From: Brevundimonas intermedia
Lineage (GTDB): Bacteria > Pseudomonadota > Alphaproteobacteria > Caulobacterales > Caulobacteraceae
Length of the DNA stretch: 64,000 nt
Direction: 5' to 3'
Assembly (NCBI RefSeq): GCF_027922165.1
Contig: NZ_BSFD01000006.1
Coordinates: 182,808 to 246,807 of the forward strand
Shown: one piece after another, positions 29,640 through 37,692 of the stretch
How positions within the stretch are numbered: position 1 is the first letter of the stretch
How the letters are laid out: every line of letters starts with the position of its first letter
Program-made: the position numbers and the translations under genes
The notes under the pieces: model-generated
Told to the model about the DNA's origin: nothing
The model's input: only the letters and a program-made list of their open reading frames with translations
Database searches by the model: none

Positions 29640-31781
29640 ATGGACGGGAGCGGAAAGACCTTGAGACGGGGGCGTTGGCGATTCTTCCGGCATGACGCCG
29701 GTCTTGAGGCTGGGGCGCCCCCCTGGCTCTATGTCCTGCTGTTCGTCGCCGCCCTGAGCCTGGGCCAGTGGAGCATGGCGGCGCTGCACGCCACCGTCAT
29801 GTGGCCCGCCAACGCCGTCCTGCTGGCCGCCGTGCTGCAACTGCCGCGCGACAAGGCCCGGGCCGTTCTGATCGGCTGCGTCCTGATCAATCTGGGCAGC
29901 AATATCGTCCGGGGCGACACGCCCCTGTTCGTCTTCGCCAACGCCGGGCTGAACCTGTTGCAGGTGGCGGTCGCGACCCTGCTGGCCCGGCGCCTGTGCG
30001 GCGCAGCCCTGGATATGAGGCGGCCAAAACGCCTGTTCCGTTTCGCCGTCGGCGCGGCCATACCGGCGGTGGCGCTGACCACGGTGCTATCGGGCCTGAT
30101 CGTCCTGCTGGTCCGCCCGATGCCGCTCGAGGTTCTCAACTTCCGCCTGCACCATCTGTTCGACATGGAGCTGCTGGCGATGATGATCGTCACCCCGGCC
30201 CTGCTGCTGGTGGCGCGTCGGCACCGGTTCCATCATGACGCCCAGGCCTCGCGGGTCGAGGTCGGGGTTCTGGTCGGTCTGATGTGCGCCGCCGCCCTGT
30301 GGGCCTTCGGCCAGACCACGGCGCCGATCCTGTTCATCATCTTCCCGCCCCTGATCCTGCTGGCCTTCCGCCTGTCGCCGCCGTGGACCGCCGGGGCGGT
30401 CGGCCTCATCTCCGTCATCGCCGTGGGGGCGACCCTGATCGGCAGCGGCCCCGTGGTGCTGACCCGGCTGAGCCAGGATCCCGCCCTCGCCTCCATTCCG
30501 GCGGTGATGCGCCAGATGAATGTGCTTCACCTCTTCCTGCTGACCGTCATGGCGACGGCGCTGCCGATCACCACCCTGTCGACCGAGCGCCGGCGCCTGT
30601 TCGCCCGTCTGCATGATCGGACCGAGACGGCGCTCGCCGCTCTTCAGCGCGCCGAGAAGGCCGACGCCGCCAAGTCGCGCTTCCTGGCCATGATGAGCCA
30701 CGAGATGCGCACCCCCCTGACCGGGATCACCGGCTACGCCGACCTGCTGTCGCGCCATCCCGAGCTGGACGCCGAGGGCCGGCGTCAGGTCGAGGCCGTG
30801 CACCAGTGCGGCGAGGCCATGCTGCGGCTGATCGAGGACCTGCTGGAGGTGTCGAGCGGCGGCGGGGAGGTGGTCTCCAAACCCGTGGACATGCGCGCCC
30901 TGGTGGACGAGGCGGTGCGGCCGGCGCGGGAATGGGCGACCATCCGCGGTCTCGACTTCGTCGTCGACTACCTGCCCGGCGCCGAGGGCGCGGCCCTGAC
31001 CGACGGCCGGCGCCTGCGCCAGATCCTGCACCATCTGGGCAGCAACGCCGTCAAGTTCACCGGTCGGGGCGGCGTGCGCATCCAGGTCGAGCGGCGCGAC
31101 GACCGGCTGCGGTTCGAGATCCACGACACCGGCTGCGGCATGACCGAAGACGTCCTGGCCGGCGTCTTCAGCCTGTTTGAACAGGCCGACGCCACCACTC
31201 GCCGCGCGCATGAAGGCGCCGGCGTGGGCCTGGCCCTGGCCAAGACCCATATCGACCGTATGGGCGGCGCCGTCTGGGTCGAGAGCGCCCCGGCGATGGG
31301 CACGACCTTCACCGTCGAGATTCCCGCTCCCGCCGTCGAGGTCGCCGCGACCCCCGACGCCCTGCCGGTGCAGGACCGGCGCATGCGGGTCCTGATCGTC
31401 GACGACCATCCGTCCAACCGCGACCTGATGCGGATCATGCTGGAGGCCGCCGACTGCGAGACGGCCGAGGCCTGCGACGGCCGCGAGGCGGTCGATGCCG
31501 TGCGGGCCGGCGCCTTCGATCTGGTGCTGATGGATGTGCGCATGCCGGTGATGGACGGGGTCGCCGCCACCCGCGCCATCCGCGCCCTCGAAGGCCCGGC
31601 GGCCGAGATCGCCGTCCTGGCCGTCACCGCCGAGGCCATGCCCGAGGACGTGGCCCGCTGCCTGACCGCCGGCATGGACGCCCATCTGGCCAAGCCCATC
31701 ACCCAGGCCAAGCTCTACGCCGCCATGGACCAGGCCATGGACGCCGCCGAACACAGGGTCGACGACGTCCGGGCCGCCTGA
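29640..31781 (+). CDS. Hybrid histidine kinase with MASE1 membrane sensor
   Basis: 713 residues from ATG 29640; the frame runs back to 29556. About eight membrane segments in residues 28-320 match the MASE1 sensor layout. The dimerisation helix carries the phospho-acceptor His in MMSHEMRTPLTG (~365), followed by an ATP-binding domain (HHLGSNAVKFT, DTGCGMT, GAGVGLALAKT) and a C-terminal receiver with Asp in DLVLMDVRMPVMDG and Lys in LAKP. Phosphate should pass from His to the receiver Asp and on to an unknown phosphotransfer protein. No cognate regulator is adjacent. Confidence 0.95.
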   Translation: MDGSGKTLRRGRWRFFRHDAGLEAGAPPWLYVLLFVAALSLGQWSMAALHATVMWPANAVLLAAVLQLPRDKARAVLIGCVLINLGSNIVRGDTPLFVFANAGLNLLQVAVATLLARRLCGAALDMRRPKRLFRFAVGAAIPAVALTTVLSGLIVLLVRPMPLEVLNFRLHHLFDMELLAMMIVTPALLLVARRHRFHHDAQASRVEVGVLVGLMCAAALWAFGQTTAPILFIIFPPLILLAFRLSPPWTAGAVGLISVIAVGATLIGSGPVVLTRLSQDPALASIPAVMRQMNVLHLFLLTVMATALPITTLSTERRRLFARLHDRTETALAALQRAEKADAAKSRFLAMMSHEMRTPLTGITGYADLLSRHPELDAEGRRQVEAVHQCGEAMLRLIEDLLEVSSGGGEVVSKPVDMRALVDEAVRPAREWATIRGLDFVVDYLPGAEGAALTDGRRLRQILHHLGSNAVKFTGRGGVRIQVERRDDRLRFEIHDTGCGMTEDVLAGVFSLFEQADATTRRAHEGAGVGLALAKTHIDRMGGAVWVESAPAMGTTFTVEIPAPAVEVAATPDALPVQDRRMRVLIVDDHPSNRDLMRIMLEAADCETAEACDGREAVDAVRAGAFDLVLMDVRMPVMDGVAATRAIRALEGPAAEIAVLAVTAEAMPEDVARCLTAGMDAHLAKPITQAKLYAAMDQAMDAAEHRVDDVRAA

Positions 31782-31815
31782 GGGGGGGCCACCTGAGGGG
31801 GCCGCTTGAGGCCGC

Positions 31816-34200
31816 CTACCAGGTCAGGTTGACCCGCGCATAGACGAACCGCCCGTTGAAGCCGAACGGCGAGTTGTAGGGATAGCCCAGCACCCCGTTC
31901 GAATTCAGCGACGCCGGAGTCGCGTCCGGATATTCGTCGAACAGATTGTCCGCCCCGACCGCCAGCCCGACCCGGTCGGTCAGCTGATACCGGCCTTCCA
32001 GATCGATCACCGTCTTCTCGCCGGTGCGGTAGTCGTTGGCCGCCACCGACCCCGGTTGCAGCACGTCGCCGTAATAGGTGGCCCGCAGGGTGGCGCCCCA
32101 CTTCTGCAGCCGCCAGTCGGCCCCGGCCGAGACCTTCACGTCCGGCGTGCCCTCCTCGATGGTCAGGATCCGCTGGCGGCCGAACAGGGTGGTGGACAGG
32201 TCGGTGTCCAGCGAGACGTCGTTGAAGTTGGCGGCCACGGTGAAGTCGAAGTCGCCCGCGCTGTCGGTCGGCAGGCGATAGCGGCCGACCACGTCCACCC
32301 CTTCCGTCGTCGTCGAGACCCCGTTCAGGAAGAAGCGCGCCGCCTGGACCCCCAGCGGGGTCAGCAGGGTCGGATTGCGGATCAGCTCGGACAGGACGAT
32401 CTGGTCCTCGATGTCGATCTTGTAGGCGTCCACCGTCAGGTCGAAGGCCCCCAGCCGCACCACGGCGCCCAGCGAATAGTTGGTCGAGGTCTCGGGCTTC
32501 AGCGGCCGTCCGCCCAGAGCCGTCCCCACCGCGCTGACCGACGGGAAGGTGCCGGTCTCCACCACCGCCCCGTCCTGGATCACCGACGAGGTCGAGGTGA
32601 AATAGGACTGTTGCAGCGACGGGGCGCGGAAGCCGGTCGAGACCGAGCCGCGCAGGGCGAAGTTGGGCGTGAAGTCATACCGGCCCGACAGCTTGCCCGT
32701 CTGGGTGTCGCCGAAGTCGGAATAGTCCTCGAACCGCACGGCGCCGGCGACCGTCAGCTTGTCGGTGATCGGCAGTTCGATATCGGCATAGGCGGCGAAA
32801 TTGTCGCGATCGACGTCCACTTCGTTCGACGGCTGGAAGCCGGGGAAGCCCTGGGCCCCGCCCGACAGGGCCGTGTTCGACCCCAGCGGCCCGCGGTTGT
32901 AGCTTTCCGGCTGGCCCGCCTCGATCTTATAATTCTCCCAGCGCTGCTCCAGACCCCAGGCCAGGTTCAGCGGCCCGCCCGCCAGACCCGCCTCGAACTG
33001 CCGGCTGAAGTCGGCGCCCAGCACCAGCTGGTCATAGATCAGGCTGCCGGAATCGAAACTGGTCAGCGAGGCGGCCCCATAGGTCGAGTTCAGCGAATCC
33101 TCGGTGCGGAAATCCAGGGCGTTGCGGCCATAGACCAGGCTGACGTCGGCGTCCCATCCGGCGATGACGCCGCGCAGGCCGCCGGCCAGCGACGCGTCCT
33201 GGGAATTGACCGCCACCTTGGGCAGGAAGCCGTTCGGATAGACGCTCGTGACGTTGTTGACGTTGTCCGACAGGCGCGGGAAGGCGGCGCCGGAGCTGTC
33301 GCGGTCCTGATAGCCGGCCCAGCCATAGGCTTCCCAGCCATTGCCCAGCCCCTTGCCGGCGTTGGCGAAGACGGTCCACTGCTCGACATCCGGATCGCCG
33401 AACCGGGCGGTCACGGCGCCGTTGGCGGCGGCGCGGGGATCATAGTCGGACCGGTTGGTCGACTCGCGGTTCAGATATTCCGCCGACAGGGTCAGGAAGC
33501 CGTCGTCGCCCAGGGCGAACCCTTGCCAGGCCGAGGCGGTGGTGGTGGCGCCGTCCTCCTCGTCGCGCTCGCCGCGCGCGGTCTTTACCGTGGTCAGATA
33601 TTGGCCATAGGTGACGCTGGCGCCGCCGCCGCTGGAGGCCTCCTTCAGCCGCAGGTTCACCACCCCGGCGATGGCGTCCGACCCATACTGGGCCGAGGCC
33701 CCGTCGCGCAGCACCTCGACCCGGTCCAGGGCCGCGGTCGGAATGGCGTTCAGATCCACGGCGGCCGAGCCGCGGCCGACGACGCCGTTGGTGTTGACCA
33801 GGGCCGAAGCGTGGCGGCGGGTGCCGTTGACCAGGACCAGGGTCTGATCGGGCGACAGGCCGCGCAGGGTCGCCGGACGGATCGAGTCGCTGCCGTCGTT
33901 GGCCGAGGGGCGCGGGAAGGTCAGGGACGGCACCGACTGGGCCAGGGCCGCAGCGAACTCGGTCGTGCCCCGGTTCTGCAGGCTCTGGGCCGTGACCACA
34001 TCGACCGGCGCCAGGGTGTCGAGGCGCGAGCGATTGGGCACGCGGGTGCCGGTGACGACGATCTCGTCCACGGTCGCGGCTTCATCCGGGGTCTGGGGGG
34101 CGGCGGCGTCTTGAGCGAAGGCGGGCGCGGCGCTCAGCAGGGCGACGGCGGAGACGGTGGCGAGAAGAGCCGGCGAGGCGGCTCTGAAAGCGGTGCGCAT
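31816..34200 (-). CDS. TonB-dependent outer-membrane receptor
   Basis: 794 residues with signal peptide (to ~29). The TonB box-like VDEIVVTGTR lies at about 44-53, followed by the plug domain (ATLRGLSPDQTLVLVNGTRRH; VEVLRDGASAQYGSDAIAGVVN) and a 22-strand barrel ending in ...ARVNLTW with a C-terminal aromatic residue. Receptors of this group in Caulobacterales take up sugars, siderophores or other nutrients; the ligand is unknown. The opposite-strand neighbour is the MASE1 kinase. About 290 bases upstream (34201-34493) hold no gene or motif I can support. Confidence 0.95.
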   Translation of the reverse strand: MRTAFRAASPALLATVSAVALLSAAPAFAQDAAAPQTPDEAATVDEIVVTGTRVPNRSRLDTLAPVDVVTAQSLQNRGTTEFAAALAQSVPSLTFPRPSANDGSDSIRPATLRGLSPDQTLVLVNGTRRHASALVNTNGVVGRGSAAVDLNAIPTAALDRVEVLRDGASAQYGSDAIAGVVNLRLKEASSGGGASVTYGQYLTTVKTARGERDEEDGATTTASAWQGFALGDDGFLTLSAEYLNRESTNRSDYDPRAAANGAVTARFGDPDVEQWTVFANAGKGLGNGWEAYGWAGYQDRDSSGAAFPRLSDNVNNVTSVYPNGFLPKVAVNSQDASLAGGLRGVIAGWDADVSLVYGRNALDFRTEDSLNSTYGAASLTSFDSGSLIYDQLVLGADFSRQFEAGLAGGPLNLAWGLEQRWENYKIEAGQPESYNRGPLGSNTALSGGAQGFPGFQPSNEVDVDRDNFAAYADIELPITDKLTVAGAVRFEDYSDFGDTQTGKLSGRYDFTPNFALRGSVSTGFRAPSLQQSYFTSTSSVIQDGAVVETGTFPSVSAVGTALGGRPLKPETSTNYSLGAVVRLGAFDLTVDAYKIDIEDQIVLSELIRNPTLLTPLGVQAARFFLNGVSTTTEGVDVVGRYRLPTDSAGDFDFTVAANFNDVSLDTDLSTTLFGRQRILTIEEGTPDVKVSAGADWRLQKWGATLRATYYGDVLQPGSVAANDYRTGEKTVIDLEGRYQLTDRVGLAVGADNLFDEYPDATPASLNSNGVLGYPYNSPFGFNGRFVYARVNLTW

Positions 34201-34493
34201 TTGAGAGATTTCCTGATGATTGTTTCTTGGCGCGCACGGGCGCGCGGAACCGGCGTCTTCGACGTCCGGCCTATGGGGTTGGATGTGACGGATAGGGCGG
34301 CCTCAGCCGCTACATCGTCCGCCGCGCCGATAAGGGCCGGCCTGTGTCAGGACTTTGAACATCGTCGTCTCCGACCGCGCGGTCAGGGGGAGCGCCTCGC
34401 GGTCATGGCCATATCAGGGCGGAGATGCGGCGGGTCAATGCGCGGGAGGGGCCATGTTTGCTGAGGACGGCGGATAGAGAATCTACACCCTCC

Positions 34494-34667
34494 CTTTCGT
34501 CATTCCGGGCGAAGGGCCGCTTGGCCCGAAGACCCGGAACCCAGCGGCGCGCGAGAGCGCGAACCTGTCGCGGTCTCGGTGTTCAGACATCCTGCTGCGG
34601 ATGGATTTCGCCTTACGGCGCCGCTGGGTTCCGGGTCTCCGCTGCGCTGCGCCCGGAATGACGAAAG
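34494..34667. repeat. Long palindromic repeat, copy 3
   Basis: 174 bases with perfect inverted ends, very similar to copy 4 100 bases away, differing at few positions. Together with copy 4 it brackets a duplicated fragment of the GST gene. Confidence 0.85.
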
Positions 34668-34677
34668 AAGAGGGGCG

Positions 34678-34760
34678 TCGACCCTCGATCACCCCGCCTC
34701 AAACGGAAACCGTTCAGCCCAGAACCCCCTGAGCTCCGGCAGCTCATCCACCCGCCTCAC
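34678..34760 (-). pseudogene. Duplicated 3' fragment of the GST gene
   Basis: These 83 bases match 35112-35194 with three differences. They contain the last ~23 codons of the glutathione S-transferase gene (ending ...PFEAG and stop, against ...PFEAE) and 11 bases after the stop. The fragment lies between palindromic repeat copies 3 and 4, with no upstream part of the gene. Confidence 0.85.
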
Positions 34761-34766
34761 TCCCAA

Positions 34767-34940
34767 CTTTCGTCATTCCGGGCGAAGGGCCGCTTGGCCC
34801 GAAGACCCGGAACCCAGCGGCGCGCGAGAGCGCGAACCTGTCGCGGACTCGGTGTTCAAGCATCCTGCGGCGGATGGATTTCGCCTTACGGCGCCGCTGG
34901 GTTCCGGGTCTCCGCTTCGCTTCGCCCGGAATGACGAAAG
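34767..34940. repeat. Long palindromic repeat, copy 4
   Basis: 174 bases, nearly the same as copy 3. The left end directly abuts the GST fragment; the right end is followed by a second, unrelated repeat family at 34989. Confidence 0.85.
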
Positions 34941-34988
34941 GAGAAGCGCGCGTTCAAGACCCCCTCCGTCTCTCCGCTGCGCGTCGAT

Positions 34989-35098
34989 CCACCTCCCCAC
35001 CTTGTGGGGAGGAGACAGCCAGGGTCCGTCCCACCGTCTCCTCCCCGCTGTGCGGGGAGGGGGACCGCCGCGCCGCTTTGCGCGGTGGTGGAGGGGCT
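34989..35098. repeat. Dispersed hairpin repeat of CTCCCC type
   Basis: Three successive GC-rich hairpins: CTCCCC...GGGGAG at 34993-35011, CTCCCC...GGGGAG at 35041-35059, and CCGCGCCGC...GCGCGG near 35068-35086, separated by GAGAC and GTGGTGGAGG motifs. Similar clusters are widespread between genes in Caulobacter-related genomes (from memory). It lies directly downstream of the GST stop. Confidence 0.65.
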
Positions 35099-35122
35099 CT
35101 TCGCCGCGGGCTCGACCCTCGA

Positions 35123-35779
35123 TCACTCCGCCTCAAACGGAAACCGTTCCGCCCAGAACCCCCTGAGCTCCGACAGCTCATCCACCCGCCTCACCACCGC
35201 CGCCATCTTCGGCGCGACCTCATAGAAGCGCGCGCGGCGCGGCGTCCACCGGCTGGCCACGGCCACATAGAGGTCCAGCACCGTCAGGCTCTCGCCCAGC
35301 AGGAACCGCCCCGGCGCGATCTGGCGGTCCATCATCCCCCAGCACTCCGCGATCCGGTCCTCGGTGCGTTGCAGGATCCGCGCCTGATCCTCCGGATCGT
35401 CGCCCGCCAGCCGCGAAGGCACGTCCCGCACCCAGTACATCGAATAGATCGCGGCGGGCACGAAGCTCATCCAGCGCAGGAACTGCCCGCGCCGGGCGTC
35501 GTCCGGCCTGGGCGCCAACCCCGCCCCGGCACGGCTGGCGGGATGATGACGGTCCGCCAGCCAGATCAGTATGGCGGCGCTCTCCGTCAGGATCTCGCCC
35601 TCGGGCGTGACCAGGACCGGCAGTTGCCGCATCGGATTGACCGGCGCCACCTTGTCCCGCTCGGCCTCCCCCTCCCAGGTCGGCGCCTCGACCACGGTAT
35701 AGTCCAGCCCCAGCAGGGTCAGCGCCGCCTCGACCGGAACCGATCCGGACCCGGCGGCGCCATAGACGGTGAAACTCAT
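35123..35779 (-). CDS. Glutathione S-transferase family protein
   Basis: 218 residues. The N-terminal thioredoxin-like domain begins MSFTVYGAAGSGSVPVEAALTLLGL..., with Ser at the position of the active residue; 'NPMRQLPVL' and 'LTESAAILIWLA' (about 48-72) carry the cis-Pro and the glutathione gamma-Glu contact (ESAA). The C-terminal domain is all-helical. It conjugates or uses glutathione in the cytoplasm. Its last 23 codons are duplicated at 34678-34760. Confidence 0.92.
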   Translation of the reverse strand: MSFTVYGAAGSGSVPVEAALTLLGLDYTVVEAPTWEGEAERDKVAPVNPMRQLPVLVTPEGEILTESAAILIWLADRHHPASRAGAGLAPRPDDARRGQFLRWMSFVPAAIYSMYWVRDVPSRLAGDDPEDQARILQRTEDRIAECWGMMDRQIAPGRFLLGESLTVLDLYVAVASRWTPRRARFYEVAPKMAAVVRRVDELSELRGFWAERFPFEAE

Positions 35780-35839
35780 CCGATCCCCCTTCAGTTATTC
35801 GCGTTGGCCCATGACTGATGAGCGAAGATGCGATCGCTA

Positions 35840-36198
35840 CTTGCCCCGGAAAAGGTGAAAAGACGCAAGCGCCGTCTGCGACAGACACGCCGGAACGTAG
35901 CCTTCAGGGGGCAAGGTGAAGTGCCGCCAGACCCGAAAGCAAGTCTGGCGGCGATCCCACTACTGTCGTGGATGAGGTGTTGGTTTTGGTGGTCGGTATT
36001 TTTCTCGGCACCGGTCCCCGTGGTTTGGCGGAATGAAAGTTTTCCGTCGTTTTCGGACACGCTTAGGCATGCTCAGCTCCCTTGCTGCGCGTAGTTCTGG
36101 GTTGACTTAGGAGCTGGATTTTGGTTCAAACTTCTACCGCTAGAAATCTGTGGGGCCCTGGCTCCTAAGATGTGGAAGCCCGCCGAAAGGCGGGTTTT
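35840..36198 (+). ncRNA. Candidate structured RNA ending in an intrinsic terminator
   Basis: The 436-base gap between the GST gene and the next gene has lower GC and no convincing protein. On the plus strand several strong stems appear: CTTGCCCC (35840) with GGGGCAAG (35908), enclosing AGACG/CGTCT; GCCGCCAGAC (35922) with GTCTGGCGGC (35943); and CTTAGGAGC (36106) with GCTCCTAAG (36161), enclosing TTCTA-CCGC-TAGAA. It ends in CCCGCC-GAAA-GGCGGG-TTTT (36179-36198), an intrinsic terminator on the plus strand, although no plus-strand gene precedes it. This implies a plus-strand transcript. I tested tmRNA, RNase P and SRP RNA signatures and found none; the 5' end is unknown. Confidence 0.4.
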
Positions 36199-36215
36199 CT
36201 GCTATTGGGGTTACA

Positions 36216-36647
36216 TTACCCTTCCCCCTCGATCCGACTGGCTAGAGCCATTCTGTCTCCCTCCCGCTTGATCACTGCCTCATTTTTGAGGTTTGAGAGC
36301 ATGGGGTAGAAGGATGTGGGCTTGATCTGAGCGCCGTGTCGCTTGGCGATTTCCTCGTTTATCTCCGCTGAGGTCATCCAGATTTTTTCGCCCTTTAGCG
36401 CCTCAAGCACGAGTTCTCGACGGCTGAGCCTTATTGGCGGCACGTCGAACGCAAATGTGTCGCGAGGTTCGTCGTTCTTGCCAGGCTGAACAGGCTGCAG
36501 CTCAAATGTCTTACCCTCGGGTCTCTCGGCCTCCAATCTGACCAGCACTTTTTCGGCGACTTCCAGTTCTGCATCCTGAAGGTCAATAGCTGCTCGTTGC
36601 CTCGCAAGGTGGGCGCGCTTGTCTCTGATTTGCTGCAGCGGGTTCAT
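36216..36647 (-). CDS. Hypothetical protein with coiled coil and winged-helix-like end
   Basis: 143 residues from ATG 36647; an upstream start at 36683 is possible. The N-terminal half is a Glu/Lys/Arg/Leu-rich helix (DLQDAELEVAEKVLVRLEAE). The C-terminal part (about 75-140, SRRELVLEALKGEKIWMTSAEINEEIAKR and FYPMLSNLKNEAVIKREGDRM) looks like a winged helix with a recognition helix. The GC content is about 50%, below its surroundings, suggesting transfer. Function unknown; a DNA-binding role is inference. Confidence 0.6.
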   Translation of the reverse strand: MNPLQQIRDKRAHLARQRAAIDLQDAELEVAEKVLVRLEAERPEGKTFELQPVQPGKNDEPRDTFAFDVPPIRLSRRELVLEALKGEKIWMTSAEINEEIAKRHGAQIKPTSFYPMLSNLKNEAVIKREGDRMALASRIEGEG

Positions 36648-36875
36648 GAGGGGCCATAGACCATGACTCGCTTCTTTCCGCAAGGCCGGAAAGAAAGAAG
36701 GTCAAAGTTTAGGGGTAAAGACATGTTCTGCTTCTGTCTGCGCTTATCGTTTGGTCGATGTGAATGGTGAAAAAAATTTCAAGCCTATCGTGCGGGTGTG
36801 TGTGAAATCAGAGTGTTAGATATAAAAACCACCCTCTGAATATCCGCGTTCGGAACCGGGCTTACACTCGCGCCC

Positions 36876-37448
36876 ATGACCGATGAACCCAATACCCAAT
36901 CCGATCTCTGGCTCCGTATCCGCCGCGACTTTCAGTCGGGCGACGCCGCCGCCGTCGTGGCCGAACGCTACGGGGTGTCGGAACGCTCCGTGCAACGCCA
37001 CGCCGCCGCCGGGGGATGGCGACGTCAGGACCAGAGACGCGATCCGGCCCGCGAGCGCCTGGTCCGCCGCGGCGTCGTGCCGGACTTTTCCCTTCCGCCG
37101 GGCGGCGATACGGAGCTGGAAAAGACCCGGCTGGCGCATGAGAAGGATCTCTTCACCCTGCTGGTGGACCCCCAGCCCGCCGAACTGCGCCGCTACGCCT
37201 TCAAACAGGCCTGCGAGGCGGCGGCCATGCGGCGACCGGCCGAGGCGGCGAGCTGGATGCGGCTGGTCGTGCTCAGCCAACGCACCGGCCGGACCCTGGA
37301 GCAGGAGGCCGGGCCGTTCCGCGACACCGACCATATCCTCGCCGCCTTCCTGGAGGCGACCAAGGCGGTGGAGGCGGTCGACGCCCTGGTGGCCGCGACG
37401 GCCGAACGGGCGTCCGGCGTCTCAGGGCCTCAGGAGGATGCGCCATGA
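36876..37448 (+). CDS. Helix-turn-helix hypothetical protein
   Basis: 190 residues from ATG 36876. Residues 21-50 (SGDAAAVVAERYGVSERSVQRHAAAGGW) form a helix-turn-helix with the typical GVSERSVQRHAAAGGW turn, as seen in small phage terminase subunits and related regulators. The rest is helical and Ala/Glu/Arg-rich without recognised motifs. It lies upstream of nrdB on the same strand, ~245 bases away, and is separated from it by the NrdR-like boxes. Base composition is typical of the genome. Confidence 0.65.
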   Translation: MTDEPNTQSDLWLRIRRDFQSGDAAAVVAERYGVSERSVQRHAAAGGWRRQDQRRDPARERLVRRGVVPDFSLPPGGDTELEKTRLAHEKDLFTLLVDPQPAELRRYAFKQACEAAAMRRPAEAASWMRLVVLSQRTGRTLEQEAGPFRDTDHILAAFLEATKAVEAVDALVAATAERASGVSGPQEDAP

Positions 37449-37570
37449 GACTGCATGGATTTGGCGGTTTGGCGGTTTGTCACCCTGTTTTTACGACACG
37501 CCGCTGCATTCGCCGGCCTGGACGGTCGGCGGACCATCCCCAGGCCCGTCCCCAGTTTCCTCAATCCAAA

Positions 37571-37617
37571 CCACAAGATGTAGCGGGTAGGACAATTTGT
37601 GATCACCAAATAGGTGA
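37571..37617 (+). promoter_or_regulatory. Tandem NrdR-like boxes upstream of nrdB
   Basis: Two imperfect palindromes, CCACAAGATGTAGCGG (37571-37586) and ATCACCAAATAGGTGA (37602-37617), are centred 31 bp apart. The NrdR repressor binds pairs of such 16-base boxes (consensus close to ACACAAGATATAGTGT from established knowledge) with 31-32 bp centre spacing. A similar pair precedes nrdA. Confidence 0.7.
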
Positions 37618-37692
37618 TTTCCGACTTGGCGCCGGGCGCGCGGAGTCGCATGGTGAACCCCTCTCCGGAATCGCTCTTTCAGGTCCAGTTCG

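Noticed and set aside
32056..34464. 802-residue plus-strand frame
   Set aside because: Opposite the TonB receptor gene; Gln/Gly/Arg-rich shadow.
35960..36070. 36-residue basic peptide on the minus strand with AGGGAG before its ATG
   Set aside because: Short, proline/arginine-rich, and lies over strong plus-strand RNA stems; start signal alone is not enough.
35791..36094. Opposed ~88-residue frames in the GST-downstream gap
   Set aside because: Neither shows a domain, good start or codon bias like the genome; region better explained as structured RNA.
35840..36198. Assignment of the candidate RNA as tmRNA, RNase P or SRP RNA
   Set aside because: No tag-coding frame ending AVAA, no GAGGAAAGTCC, no GGAAGGAAGCA signature.
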